NCBI RefSeq assembly: GCF_947500655.1
Contig: NZ_CANMSK010000003.1
Coordinates: 209,972 to 273,971 of the forward strand
DNA: 64,000 nucleotides
From: an uncultured Psychrosphaera sp.
GTDB lineage: Bacteria > Pseudomonadota > Gammaproteobacteria > Enterobacterales > Alteromonadaceae
Reading direction: 5' to 3'
Positions 19,939 through 29,071 of the stretch are shown one piece after another. Numbering within the stretch: the stretch's first letter is position 1; each line of letters opens with the position of its first letter. Below the pieces are notes generated by a model. That model was not told the origin of the DNA and did no database searches. It was given only the letters and a program-made list of their open reading frames with translations. The translations under genes were made by a program, and so were the position numbers.

Positions 19939-21273
19939 TTAATGCATAAATATAATCGTCGCGCTCCCTAAGAATACAAAGAAACCCACTACGTCTGTAA
20001 CGGTTGTTAAAATAACGGAGCCTGCGAGGGCTGGGTCTATGCCATTTTTATCAAGCACCATTGGAATGATAATGCCAGACAAAGCTGCCACTAACATATT
20101 CACCACCATAGCCACGCTTAAAATGACCGATAACAAATAGTTGTCGAACCAAAATATAGTCATGGCTGCAACAATAACAGCCCAAACAACCGCGTTTACC
20201 GCAGCAACACTTAGCTCTTTATCACGCAATGCTCTGTAATTAGCTGTATTTAGCTGTCCGGTTGCAAGTCCGCGAATGGTCAGGGTTAAGGTTTGACTAC
20301 CTGTTATACCGCCCATACTTGCAACAATTGGCATTAATACCGCTAACGCCACAACTTCAATTAATACCTTGTCGAAAATCCCAATGACTGCTGACGCTAA
20401 AAAGGCAGTAATTAAGTTAATACCTAACCATAAAGCACGACGTCTAGCACTGGTAAATATTGGTGCAAATAAATCTTCATCACTTACTTTACCCATGTGA
20501 GCAACTTGGGCTTCGTAATGATGTTGGAAAATAGATAAGGCGTCACCCATTGAGAACTCACCAACAAACTTACCCGTTTCCGTTAATATCGGTAAGGTTG
20601 GGCGGTTGCTGTTTTTAATCAGGTTTGACGCTTCCATTAATGAAAGTGTATCTAAGATATTGTCATCGCTTTTTTCTGCAATCGCTTGGACTAACGTTGC
20701 GCCTTCAGCGTTTAACAAATCGTTTATTGAGACCTCACCTACGTAATGAAATTCGTCATCTAACACTATGTAGTTACCAGAATAATCTGTTAAATCACTT
20801 TGGCGTATTTCGTCTAATACATCTTCAATTGAGGTGTTATGTTTAACGGTATAAACGTCTGAATCAGCATAGCGACCAACTTGTTCCTCGTCATAACTTA
20901 GCGAAGATTCAACATTTGATTGCGATTGAGGTGATAGCTTGTTGATTAACTTGGCAACCAACTTTTGCGGTAACGCAGTTAAAATCTCCACCACTTCGTT
21001 GTCAGAGCTCGACTTAACGGCGTCTTCTAATTCTTCTGAGGTTAATACTGAAAGTAACTGTTGACGAGCGTCGTCACGCATTTCATATAAAATAGCGCCC
21101 TCTAACGACTGATCAATTAACGGCCACAATTTTAAACGCTGAGCATTGGTTAACCCTTCTAAGATCAATGCCCATTTATTAGGTGTGTAACTTTCAGTTT
21201 CAGCCGGTAGCACAACCAAATCGTCAGCTAAGATACTGACAAAGTCTAGTGATGGTATTGTTTGATGTTCCAT
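19939..21273 (-). CDS. mgtE: Magnesium transporter MgtE
   Basis: A 444-residue Mg2+ channel/transporter. It has an N-terminal MgtE superhelical domain, paired CBS domains (about 130-250; for example DLTDYSGNYIVLDDEFHYVGEVS) and five C-terminal membrane helices with the pore motif PIVASMGGITGSQTLTLTIRG. It is the third gene of a minus-strand run: MlaC-like, MscS-like, MgtE, with gaps of 12 and 17 bases. Confidence 0.95.
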   Translation of the reverse strand: MEHQTIPSLDFVSILADDLVVLPAETESYTPNKWALILEGLTNAQRLKLWPLIDQSLEGAILYEMRDDARQQLLSVLTSEELEDAVKSSSDNEVVEILTALPQKLVAKLINKLSPQSQSNVESSLSYDEEQVGRYADSDVYTVKHNTSIEDVLDEIRQSDLTDYSGNYIVLDDEFHYVGEVSINDLLNAEGATLVQAIAEKSDDNILDTLSLMEASNLIKNSNRPTLPILTETGKFVGEFSMGDALSIFQHHYEAQVAHMGKVSDEDLFAPIFTSARRRALWLGINLITAFLASAVIGIFDKVLIEVVALAVLMPIVASMGGITGSQTLTLTIRGLATGQLNTANYRALRDKELSVAAVNAVVWAVIVAAMTIFWFDNYLLSVILSVAMVVNMLVAALSGIIIPMVLDKNGIDPALAGSVILTTVTDVVGFFVFLGSATIIFMH

Positions 21274-21290
21274 GTGACTACCTTAAAAAA

Positions 21291-22319
21291 TTACGTTTTG
21301 TTTTGCTCACTTTTAACTGCTGCCTTTGTTTTTACAACGGCTTTAGTTGTTGTTTTCGTACCGGTTGAGTCTGCCTTTGCGCTTGGCTTTGTACTTGGCT
21401 TAGCGCGTGGTTTCGCTCTCGGTTTCGCCGTTGCAGTACTGGCTGCTGTCTTATTCTCTAACGATTTACTTTCTGAACTCGTACCAGCTAACTGTTTTTT
21501 ATCTAATTGTTTCTTTTCTTCAAGTAAAAAGAGCCTTATGCACTCTTCCAGCATTTGCTGCTCAATTAAAGTTGCTTGCTCTGTTGGACAAAAAATACTA
21601 AATACCACCTTAGTTTTACCTAACTCAGTGGACTCAAAAGAGACGGTTGGTTCAGGTCCGGTAATTTTTATGTCGAGTCTATTTTCAATCATAGAGCTAT
21701 AACGTTCAGCAACGTCTTTAAATTCAGCGCAATACTTTTGGGCTTGTTTCATCAAAGTGCTTTTTAGCGCATACGGATTAATGGTCAAACTTTCTCTAAT
21801 ATAAAAGAAAGAGTGATTCACATAGCGTTTCATGTAATTTAAGTTAGTAATTGGTAAGTTAATTAATTGTAAATTGGGAATAAACACACTTTTCCCAGTA
21901 TAAGAATAAGTAACTAAATCAACTTCCAACAAGGTGGTTTTCGCCATGTCTGTCGCAGTAACTTCACCGGCATGGTGTCCAACTTGGATCCAGTCACCAA
22001 TTCTAAATGGTCTAGAACTAGAGATATAAACAAAGCCAATGAAACATTGAATTATTTCACGAGTTACTAAAATAATTGCCACTACAAAAGCCGCAATGGA
22101 AAATGCAAAACCTTGAATTTCTTCATGCCAAATGGCAAACAGTAAAACAACCACTAAAACGTTAATTAAGTTTTTTAAGTGATTGATCAAATAACGTTTA
22201 TCGTCGCCTTTTTCTATGGCTCTTTTTTTGATCAGTTGAAAAATAAAGTATTTTAAAAACCACGACGTTAGGATCAACATTATGGTGATAGCTAAATGGC
22301 TTTGCATAAATGTAATCAA
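21291..22319 (-). CDS. MscS-like channel with a basic Ala/Lys/Pro-rich tail
   Basis: A 342-residue protein with about four membrane helices in residues 1-105. An MscS-type pore/beta segment follows (REIIQCFIGFVYISSSRPFRIGDWIQVG), then a C-terminal MscS domain to about 260. The last 60 residues are a low-complexity basic tail of short KP/AK repeats such as KPRAKPRAKPSTKPSAK, ending SEQNKT. Tails like this may bind nucleic acid, phospholipid or cell wall; none of that is shown here. It is in an operon with mgtE. Confidence 0.85.
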   Translation of the reverse strand: MITFMQSHLAITIMLILTSWFLKYFIFQLIKKRAIEKGDDKRYLINHLKNLINVLVVVLLFAIWHEEIQGFAFSIAAFVVAIILVTREIIQCFIGFVYISSSRPFRIGDWIQVGHHAGEVTATDMAKTTLLEVDLVTYSYTGKSVFIPNLQLINLPITNLNYMKRYVNHSFFYIRESLTINPYALKSTLMKQAQKYCAEFKDVAERYSSMIENRLDIKITGPEPTVSFESTELGKTKVVFSIFCPTEQATLIEQQMLEECIRLFLLEEKKQLDKKQLAGTSSESKSLENKTAASTATAKPRAKPRAKPSTKPSAKADSTGTKTTTKAVVKTKAAVKSEQNKT

Positions 22320-22331
22320 TTGACTGCCTTA

Positions 22332-22934
22332 TTATTTTTTAATTTTACTTTTAAGTAATTCAAGCGTGGCTTCAGGACCCGATGTGGCTAATACCTTAGC
22401 AAGTTCTTTTTGTTTTGACTGCAACAAACTAATACCCTCAATAACAAAATCGTACATTAACCACTTATCTTCCACATCAGAAAAGCGCCACTTGGTTGTC
22501 AGCTGGGTTGTTTTATTCTCCCCTACCAACTTCATAGTAATACTGGCACCTTTATTCGAATTGGTCATTATCGATGACGCTAAAACAATTTTTTCATTAT
22601 TATAATTTACTAAACTACTGGCGTAATTGGCTACCAAAGTATCTTTTAATACACTGACAAATTCGGTTTTTTGCTCTGGCGTCAACTTAACCAAATGTTT
22701 ACCTAACACTTTGTAAGCAAAAAACTTTTCGTCAATATTTACCAACAACTCTTTTTCAACAAGTTGTTTAGTAGATTGAACCGTTAAATTGTTTTGTTGT
22801 TTTAAACTAGTGAGTTCAACCTCAACGGTTTTAAACAACTGACCCGCTACTTTATCAACGGTTTCTGCCATAGCAGTTCCGGTTAATAACGCAGTTAAAG
22901 AGATAAAACAAATAACTGATTTAATAAATTTCAT
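22332..22934 (-). CDS. MlaC/Ttg2D-like periplasmic phospholipid-binding protein
   Basis: A 200-residue protein from the ATG at 22934, giving a clean signal peptide (cut after AMA); the frame extends to 22982 with an implausible N-terminus. The MlaC fold is supported by LTPEQKTEFVSVLKDTLVANYA and the C-terminal YDFVIEGISLLQSKQKELAKVL motif. MlaC normally shuttles phospholipid between OmpC-MlaA and MlaFEDB. Here none of the other mla genes is adjacent; MscS- and MgtE-type genes follow instead. Confidence 0.85.
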   Translation of the reverse strand: MKFIKSVICFISLTALLTGTAMAETVDKVAGQLFKTVEVELTSLKQQNNLTVQSTKQLVEKELLVNIDEKFFAYKVLGKHLVKLTPEQKTEFVSVLKDTLVANYASSLVNYNNEKIVLASSIMTNSNKGASITMKLVGENKTTQLTTKWRFSDVEDKWLMYDFVIEGISLLQSKQKELAKVLATSGPEATLELLKSKIKK

Positions 22935-23081
22935 TGTTAATAATGCCTGTAATTTTCTTACTTGTGGGCTGACGATAAACATTTATCACTTTTGCCCAAG
23001 TACAAACTTCACGTTTGCGTTTGTTAACTTAACATTAGTAGCTAATGTATGTCGTTAACCTATTATTTTTTTTCTCAAAAT

Positions 23082-23114
23082 AAAAAACCAATAACAAATG
23101 TTATTGGTTTTTTT
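23082..23114 (-). terminator. Terminator upstream of the mlaC-like operon
   Basis: Perfect 14-bp stem AAAAAACCAATAAC/GTTATTGGTTTTTT with a four-base loop. It lies just downstream of the gene at 23160 on the minus strand and separates it from the mlaC-like operon. Confidence 0.88.
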
Positions 23115-23159
23115 GTTGCAAACCTAATGGTATTTTACCTTAGGTTTTAATACGTTCGA

Positions 23160-23432
23160 TTACATTTCTTCTTCATCAACTACCGATGCAATGTACTCAA
23201 TTATTTTCTCTACACTGGTAAATTTAGCGTATTCGTAATAATCCATTTCACTGTTTACACAAGCTAACAAGGTTTTTTTATCTATTGCTTCAGGATCTTG
23301 AATGTTGAGACAATATTCGTAAGTATCTCTAACGAACTCAGGATCCGGACTTTCAACTTCGTCGTTAGCAAAAACCAGATTGCTAAACACTAAGTTGCTA
23401 ACTAACAAAGCTAAACCAATTACTTTTTTCAT
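23160..23432 (-). CDS. Small exported protein of unknown function
   Basis: 90 residues with a signal peptide (cut after VFA, about residue 22). The rest is strongly acidic with two cysteines (EYCLNIQ and LLACVNSEM) and ends VVDEEEM. I do not recognise it. The two cysteines could form one periplasmic disulfide. It is monocistronic, between hdfR and a terminator. Confidence 0.75.
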   Translation of the reverse strand: MKKVIGLALLVSNLVFSNLVFANDEVESPDPEFVRDTYEYCLNIQDPEAIDKKTLLACVNSEMDYYEYAKFTSVEKIIEYIASVVDEEEM

Positions 23433-23555
23433 TATTTAATTCTCCAAAAAAGTTTGTTCTTAAAAACATTTTATTCACTAAAAGAAGTGCCGCTAAATTA
23501 GTGTTGTTTTTACGATTTGGAAAACTAATATTTTTTATCGAATTGACAATATTTT

Positions 23556-24443
23556 TTAGTCGTTGTTAGAAGCCATCTCAATAACTGCTGAACGTTCAGG
23601 TGAAGATTGATCAATTACTGTGACCACATTCTCTATTGTGTCGACCAATCTATTGTGTTTTTGATACACGGCATAGATAGAACGAGTTAACGAATGTTTA
23701 CCTTTGACCTTAAATAATTCGCCACTTTCAATAAAGGGTTCTGCCAAAGCCGTCGGCAAATATGCAGTTCCACCCTCAGACAAAATAAAGTCCAGCGCGA
23801 TTCGGCCTGTAGATGTAATTAGCTTAGGCACGTAACTTTTACCGTATTTGGCATCATGTTCAGACGCAAACTGAGTGCCCCAATCAACATAAACATAGTG
23901 TTCAGCCATAGCTTCGTCTGCTTTAATGTTGCCTTTGGTGGTTACCATCACCAAATTTACATTCGCAATTTGTTCACTAATTACTTCGTTTGATAGGAAT
24001 GGATCAAAGGTTAAGGCTAAATTTAACGTGTTATCTAATATAGAGGAATGTAACTGCCTGATGCCTAACATCTCAGTTTTAAAGGTTAACTCTGGTAAAC
24101 CTTTAGTGACTACCGTTAAATAGTTTTGAAAATACGCATCCCAAACATTAGGCGTAGCACCAATAGATAGTTGCACAAGTTGAGAGTCGGCCAACGATAT
24201 GTCGGTTTTCACCTGCTGCATTGCCCTAACCATAGTGGTTGCATAAGGGATGAGTCTTTCACCTGCGGGCGTTAAACAAATATTATTTCTAATACGTTCA
24301 AATAGCGGAGCATCAACAAATTCCTCTAGCTGCTTAATTCTGGCGCTAACCGCAGCTTGAGTAATATAGAGTGTTTCCGCGGCTTTGCCGAAGTGCCTAG
24401 TGTTTGCAACCTCTAGGAAGGTTTTGAATACTTTTACGTCCAT
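23556..24443 (-). CDS. hdfR: LysR-family regulator HdfR
   Basis: 295 residues. The helix-turn-helix (FLEVANTRHFGKAAETLYITQAAVSARIKQLE) closely resembles HdfR of enterics. It is divergent from maoP, the same arrangement as hdfR-yifE/maoP in E. coli, which supports orthology. In E. coli HdfR represses flhDC and acts on other genes; its role here is inferred. The N-terminal MDVKVFKTFLEV start is the conventional one for the family. Confidence 0.88.
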   Translation of the reverse strand: MDVKVFKTFLEVANTRHFGKAAETLYITQAAVSARIKQLEEFVDAPLFERIRNNICLTPAGERLIPYATTMVRAMQQVKTDISLADSQLVQLSIGATPNVWDAYFQNYLTVVTKGLPELTFKTEMLGIRQLHSSILDNTLNLALTFDPFLSNEVISEQIANVNLVMVTTKGNIKADEAMAEHYVYVDWGTQFASEHDAKYGKSYVPKLITSTGRIALDFILSEGGTAYLPTALAEPFIESGELFKVKGKHSLTRSIYAVYQKHNRLVDTIENVVTVIDQSSPERSAVIEMASNND

Positions 24444-24564
24444 AACAGCAGGATAAATAGATTTTTCTATTTAACAAACATTTTTTTTGGATTCGATAAA
24501 AATATTTTGTTTTTCAAATGGTCAAACTAAGACTATTTTTAGAAAAATTGTTGAGGGTATTAAA

Positions 24565-24906
24565 ATGAACACACAAATTAGAAAAGGTTCTAAATCGTTT
24601 TTTGATGATGTTAATTTCCCTAGAGGCTTTAGCCGCAGCGGAGAATTTACAGTACAAGAATCGAATTTATTAAATGATTATGGCTATTCTTTGCAACTGT
24701 TATCAAACGGCTCTTTGATGCCAGAGAATACAGAAGAAGTAAGATTCGCTGATGTATGCACAGGCCGAGAAATCGCGCAGACATTGGTAGAAAAAACATG
24801 GATGAAATACATTTCGTTAGCCGCACCAAGAAAATACGAAAATGTATATGGAATGGGACGCCCACAAAATAACTTTGAGTCTGGTGAATATTACCTAGAA
24901 CTCTAA
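24565..24906 (+). CDS. maoP: Macrodomain Ori organisation protein MaoP (DUF413)
   Basis: A 113-residue DUF413 protein. FDDVNFPRGFSRSGEFTVQESNLLNDYGY and the later TWMKYI block match E. coli MaoP/YifE, which organises the Ori macrodomain. I start at 24565 because TTGAGGG stands eight bases upstream; the frame continues to 24487 without a site. It faces hdfR across about 120 bases. The next small gene lies 26 bases downstream, so the two are likely co-transcribed. Confidence 0.88.
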   Translation: MNTQIRKGSKSFFDDVNFPRGFSRSGEFTVQESNLLNDYGYSLQLLSNGSLMPENTEEVRFADVCTGREIAQTLVEKTWMKYISLAAPRKYENVYGMGRPQNNFESGEYYLEL

Positions 24907-24932
24907 TATTAATTTTTTATTGAGGTTTTTTT

Positions 24933-25088
24933 ATGGATTACTTTGACGAAATCTATGAAATAGAAACTGTGTCTGAAAACACAAATAAAGGCGACCGTCG
25001 CAAACGTTTTGAAACACAACGACGAATTGAAGATTACAAAGAAACACAGCGTATGAACAAAGAGGTTAACTATTACGATGAATGGTAG
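24933..25088 (+). CDS. Small basic/acidic protein, PA3496-family-like
   Basis: A 51-codon gene with TTGAGG upstream of the ATG. The product begins MDYFDEIYEIE and continues with the charged helix RRKRFETQRRIEDYKETQRM, ending NYYDEW. The RR-IEDY-E-R pattern resembles the short PA3496-family proteins of gammaproteobacteria that often sit beside DNA-binding or envelope genes. Assignment is by pattern only. It is the last gene before a terminator, downstream of maoP. Confidence 0.65.
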   Translation: MDYFDEIYEIETVSENTNKGDRRKRFETQRRIEDYKETQRMNKEVNYYDEW

Positions 25089-25218
25089 GGTTGAATAAAG
25101 CCTATACATCAAGCAGTAACCGCGCGCATTTATCAAACTAAATGCCATATAAGTTCAAGTAACATGCAGTTCTGAACATTTAGATCTAAAACGTTAGATC
25201 CAAGCATTAAGTGTAAAA

Positions 25219-25251
25219 AAAGAGCGTCTATTCACACGAATGGCGCTCTTT
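25219..25251 (+). terminator. Terminator of the maoP unit
   Basis: AAAGAGCG/CGCTCTTT stem with an inner ATTC/GAAT helix, 130 bases after the small gene. The rest of the 319-base gap from 25089 to 25407 shows nothing else I can name. Confidence 0.75.
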
Positions 25252-25407
25252 AATCTTTCCAAGTAAATTTATTTACTAGCTAAACTTTTTAAAACAGTTG
25301 TGTGCCATCAATAATTTTCATCATTAAATTTTACCCATATATCTCAATTAGTTGCCACATAAATAACTCTATGTTTCAATGCCCACATTATTTAGGGGGG
25401 AATTAAA

Positions 25408-27423
25408 TTGAAACATTCTATTTTACTGGCGGCTGGTCTTTTAAGCTATAATTATGCACTTGCAACTGAAGAAAAAATTACTGTATACGGACACAAAACA
25501 GGCTTAATTGGCGATGCTATTAGCGCATCTAGCGGCATTATTGGCCAAGGTGAAATTCAAGACCGACCAATGCTGAGAAGCGCTGAAATGCTTGAGTTGA
25601 TTCCTGGTATGGCGGTAACGCAACACAGTGGTTCTGGTAAAGCGAATCAATATTTTATTCGTGGCTTTAATTTAGATCACGGAACTGATTTTGCAACTAA
25701 CATAGATGGAATGCCAATCAATATGCGCAGCCATGGTCATGGCCAAGGCTACACAGATTTAAACTTTATTATCCCTGAAACCATTTCTACTATTAGCTAC
25801 CAAAAAGGCAGCTATGATGCACACCAAGGCGATTTTTCTACCGCCGGCAGTGCTAACTTTCATCTGAGTAATAATTTACAACATCAGCAGTTGAGCCTAA
25901 CGCTTGGCGAAGATAACTATTTACGCTCCGTTGCACTGGGTAGTACACAATTAAGCAAAGGTAATGTTACCGGTGCAGTAGAGTGGCAAACATATCAAGG
26001 CCCATGGCAAGACATTGATGAGGATGTAAACAAAAAGAATGCGTTAATACGGTACGCTGGTACAGCATTTAATGGTGATTTATCAATTACTGCAATGGCT
26101 TACGATAATAGCTGGAATTCTGCCGATCAAATTCCACAAAGAGCGGTAACTCAAGGTTTAATATCTGAATTAGGTTCACTTGATACAACCGTTGGTGGGG
26201 ACTCAAGTCGTTATAGTTTGTCTGCTAATTGGAAAAGCCAAAACTGGAAAGTAAATGCGTATGTGATTGATTATGATCTTAACTTATTCTCTAACTTTTC
26301 TTATTATTTGAACGACCCAATAAATGGCGATCAATTTCAACAAAGTGATGCCCGCGTTATTTCTGGCTCAACTATTAGTTATCAATTTGAAACTGAAAAC
26401 TCATGGCTACCAATGCAACACACGACAGGTGTAGAAATACGTAACGATGATATTAGTAAGGTTGGTTTATACAATACCAAAGCTCAGCAATATTTAACTA
26501 CCGTTAGAGAAGATAGTGTAAACGAAACTAGTTACGCTGCATTTTGGCAATCCAAACTGTCATTATCAACTAATTTACAAGCCTCTTTAGGTTTACGTTA
26601 CGATTACTTTAGTGCCGATGTAAACAGTAACAACAGCGCTAATACAGGTGACGCTGATGATGACTTGTTAGGTTTAAAAGCCAGCATCAATTACTTGTTC
26701 TCTGATAATCTTGCCGCTTATGCTAATTGGGGACAAAGTTTTCATTCCAATGACGCACGTGGTTCAACTATTACCTTAGATCCTGTAACGCTCGATGACG
26801 CTGAACAAGTTGATTTATTAGTCAAAAGTGAAGGCAGTGAAATTGGTTTTCGTTATTTTGATGAACAAAACTTTAATATTTCAGCGGCATTTTGGTGGTT
26901 AGAGCTCGATTCTGAATTGTTATTTGTTGGCGATGCTGGAAATACAGAGCCGAGTGATGCATCAAAACGATACGGCTTAGAAGTGAGTGCTTATTATTGG
27001 TTTAATCAGTCTCTAAGCCTAGACGCTGAAATATCATTAACTCACTCTCGTTTAGATATTGATGGGCCAAATAATAAGATTGAAGGCGCAGTTCCAGTTG
27101 TTGCTAGCTCAGGAATTAATTGGCACATTACAGAGCAATGGCATAGTTCATTACGAGTACGTCATATTGGTGAACGCATATTAACCGATGATGACTCACA
27201 ACGCTCTGATCCACTTACTGTAGTAAATGGTTTAGTGAGTTATCAGCAAACGCACTGGAAAGTGTCTTTTGAGTTACTCAATATACTTGATAGTAACGAT
27301 CATGATATTGATTATTATTATGCATCACGTCTTCAAGGTGAAGCTGAAGCGGGTGTTGAAGACAATCACTTTCACCCAATAGAGCCGCGTACTGCTCGCT
27401 TGAGTTTTAATTGGTTATTTTAA
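25408..27423 (+). CDS. TonB-dependent outer-membrane receptor
   Basis: A 671-residue receptor with a signal peptide (cut after ALA), a TonB-box-like EEKITVYG just after it, a plug domain (about 40-150, SGSGKANQYFIRGFNLDHGTDF) and a 22-strand barrel ending in FNWLF. The start is TTG, six bases after an exceptional TTAGGGGGG site. A histidine-rich plug loop (MRSHGHGQGY) and a late DNHFHPIEP motif hint at a metal-related ligand. No substrate genes are adjacent; an MgtC-like gene follows. Confidence 0.9.
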   Translation: MKHSILLAAGLLSYNYALATEEKITVYGHKTGLIGDAISASSGIIGQGEIQDRPMLRSAEMLELIPGMAVTQHSGSGKANQYFIRGFNLDHGTDFATNIDGMPINMRSHGHGQGYTDLNFIIPETISTISYQKGSYDAHQGDFSTAGSANFHLSNNLQHQQLSLTLGEDNYLRSVALGSTQLSKGNVTGAVEWQTYQGPWQDIDEDVNKKNALIRYAGTAFNGDLSITAMAYDNSWNSADQIPQRAVTQGLISELGSLDTTVGGDSSRYSLSANWKSQNWKVNAYVIDYDLNLFSNFSYYLNDPINGDQFQQSDARVISGSTISYQFETENSWLPMQHTTGVEIRNDDISKVGLYNTKAQQYLTTVREDSVNETSYAAFWQSKLSLSTNLQASLGLRYDYFSADVNSNNSANTGDADDDLLGLKASINYLFSDNLAAYANWGQSFHSNDARGSTITLDPVTLDDAEQVDLLVKSEGSEIGFRYFDEQNFNISAAFWWLELDSELLFVGDAGNTEPSDASKRYGLEVSAYYWFNQSLSLDAEISLTHSRLDIDGPNNKIEGAVPVVASSGINWHITEQWHSSLRVRHIGERILTDDDSQRSDPLTVVNGLVSYQQTHWKVSFELLNILDSNDHDIDYYYASRLQGEAEAGVEDNHFHPIEPRTARLSFNWLF

Positions 27424-27631
27424 AATAAGTAATTACATCTAAATACATAAAAAAGCTGACTTTATTATTTATCATTTAACTTATTGCTTAACTTATTGAA
27501 TGGAATTGCTTATATTTGTGCACATTGTTCACGAACGACAGTTATTACAATTAATCAACTTTCCTCGTTACTACTAATACCAATAACATTATCTGTTATC
27601 ATAAAATTTAACAGTAATATTCAAGGACATA

Positions 27632-28162
27632 ATGGAACTCATATTTAACATTGCACCATATAACTGGATGGGCATTTTTACGTCTTTATTATGTGGCACT
27701 ATTATTGGTCTAGAGAGACAATTTAGAGGAAAACCTGTTGGTATTAGAACCTCTTCATTAATTGTAGTTGGCACGTATATATTTGTAGCCACTGCTAATT
27801 TTGTAGTTATTGATTCTAGTACTTACGACCCTTCAAGGATCATCGGCCAAGTTATCACAGGTGTTGGCTTTTTGGGTGCAGGTGTAATGTTAGCAAAAGA
27901 TGGCGCTGTGGTTGGTGTAACGTCTGCGGCAACAATATGGGTATTGGCAGCTATTGGCGTATCTATTGCCAATAATAATTATTCTACTTCTATTATTTTG
28001 TCATTCGTTGTTGTGTTTATTTTAGTAGGCGTAGATATTTTAGAAAATACCTTTCAAGCATTATCAAAAGGTGTGCATACAAAATATACCAATTGGAAAC
28101 AGCAACCGACTCCATTTAGGTTAAGAAAAGTATTTAATCCAAAAAATAAAGAAAAACAATAG
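27632..28162 (+). CDS. MgtC/SapB-family membrane protein
   Basis: 176 residues with four to five membrane helices and the MgtC signature (FTSLLCGTIIGLERQFRGKPVGIRTSSLIVVG; VGFLGAGVMLAKDGAVVGVTSAATIW). It lacks the large C-terminal ACT-like domain of Salmonella MgtC, so it is the short SapB-like form. MgtC modulates F-type ATPase under magnesium limitation in pathogens; the role in short forms is not clear. Monocistronic. Confidence 0.88.
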   Translation: MELIFNIAPYNWMGIFTSLLCGTIIGLERQFRGKPVGIRTSSLIVVGTYIFVATANFVVIDSSTYDPSRIIGQVITGVGFLGAGVMLAKDGAVVGVTSAATIWVLAAIGVSIANNNYSTSIILSFVVVFILVGVDILENTFQALSKGVHTKYTNWKQQPTPFRLRKVFNPKNKEKQ

Positions 28163-28271
28163 TGATACTTCTTACTATACAAAACCTATTTAATTCTGCA
28201 TATAATCTATGCGGAACCTTTTTAACAATATATTGTTTAACCTAACATAGATATCTAAGTAGAATTTTTAC

Positions 28272-29060
28272 ATGGAAAAATGGAGCTCTAAAAAACAGAT
28301 GCCTAAATGGTTAACCCCAGTATTATTCTCTATTTTTATTCATGTCATTATTGTCGCTATTCTAGTGCAACAACATTTATCAGAACAAACTAGTCAACAA
28401 AAAACACAAGTTAAAAAACCTATCAAGGCAATAAAGTCTTACTTAATTGTGGCTAAGCCTAAAGTAAAAAAAGTAGCAGTAAAGAAAGTTGAACCGAAAA
28501 AAGCTCCGACAAAAATACTGCCAAAGCCAAAGAAAGTTGTAAAAGAAACCATCAAAAAAGAATCTAAGCCAACGCCTCCACCAGAGAAGAAAAAAGTAGC
28601 TAAAGCAACACCAGCTAAAACCAAAGAGCCCATTCAAAGTTCAAGTGTAGTAGAACAACCAAATCCACAAACGCCTCCACCAAGTTCTATGATGATAATA
28701 AAGAAAAAATCGTCTGGAATTTCTGCTGCACGTGATTATTTAAATCAGAACCAAAGTATTCCCCCAACTAGTTGGCAAGAGCACCAATTTGAACAAACAA
28801 AAAACAAGCTAAATGAACAAGTAGAAAATGAAAAAGCTAAAAAATACGATGGTAAATTTACACCTGATATTAGTGGGATGACAGATTTAGGGAAAACCGG
28901 TGATGGTAGCCAATTAATAAAATCTGGCGATGCATGTTATGTAATTCAAAAAAATTCGCTTGGTGATTCAGTCTGGTTAGGAACACCTTGCCCGTTATCG
29001 ACCGATCCGCTTAGGCAAGCTTATAGAAAAAGCATGGATAAATACTTAAAGAAGAACTAA
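28272..29060 (+). CDS. TonB-like Lys/Pro-rich anchored protein
   Basis: 262 residues with one N-terminal membrane anchor (about residues 15-33). A long Lys/Pro-rich spacer follows (about 45-140; repeats like KPKVKKVAVKKVEPKK and PTPPPEKKK), then an acidic/amphipathic helix and a small C-terminal domain with two cysteines (GDACYVIQ and GTPCPLS). The layout is that of TonB or an energy-transducing periplasm-spanning protein. The C-terminal domain is not TonB_C, and no exbB or exbD is adjacent. Function unknown. Confidence 0.7.
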   Translation: MEKWSSKKQMPKWLTPVLFSIFIHVIIVAILVQQHLSEQTSQQKTQVKKPIKAIKSYLIVAKPKVKKVAVKKVEPKKAPTKILPKPKKVVKETIKKESKPTPPPEKKKVAKATPAKTKEPIQSSSVVEQPNPQTPPPSSMMIIKKKSSGISAARDYLNQNQSIPPTSWQEHQFEQTKNKLNEQVENEKAKKYDGKFTPDISGMTDLGKTGDGSQLIKSGDACYVIQKNSLGDSVWLGTPCPLSTDPLRQAYRKSMDKYLKKN

Positions 29061-29071
29061 CTTTCCATTAA

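Noticed and set aside
24909..25148. 79-codon minus-strand open frame
   Set aside because: It is antisense to the 51-codon gene behind maoP, which has a proper ribosome-binding site and codon pattern.
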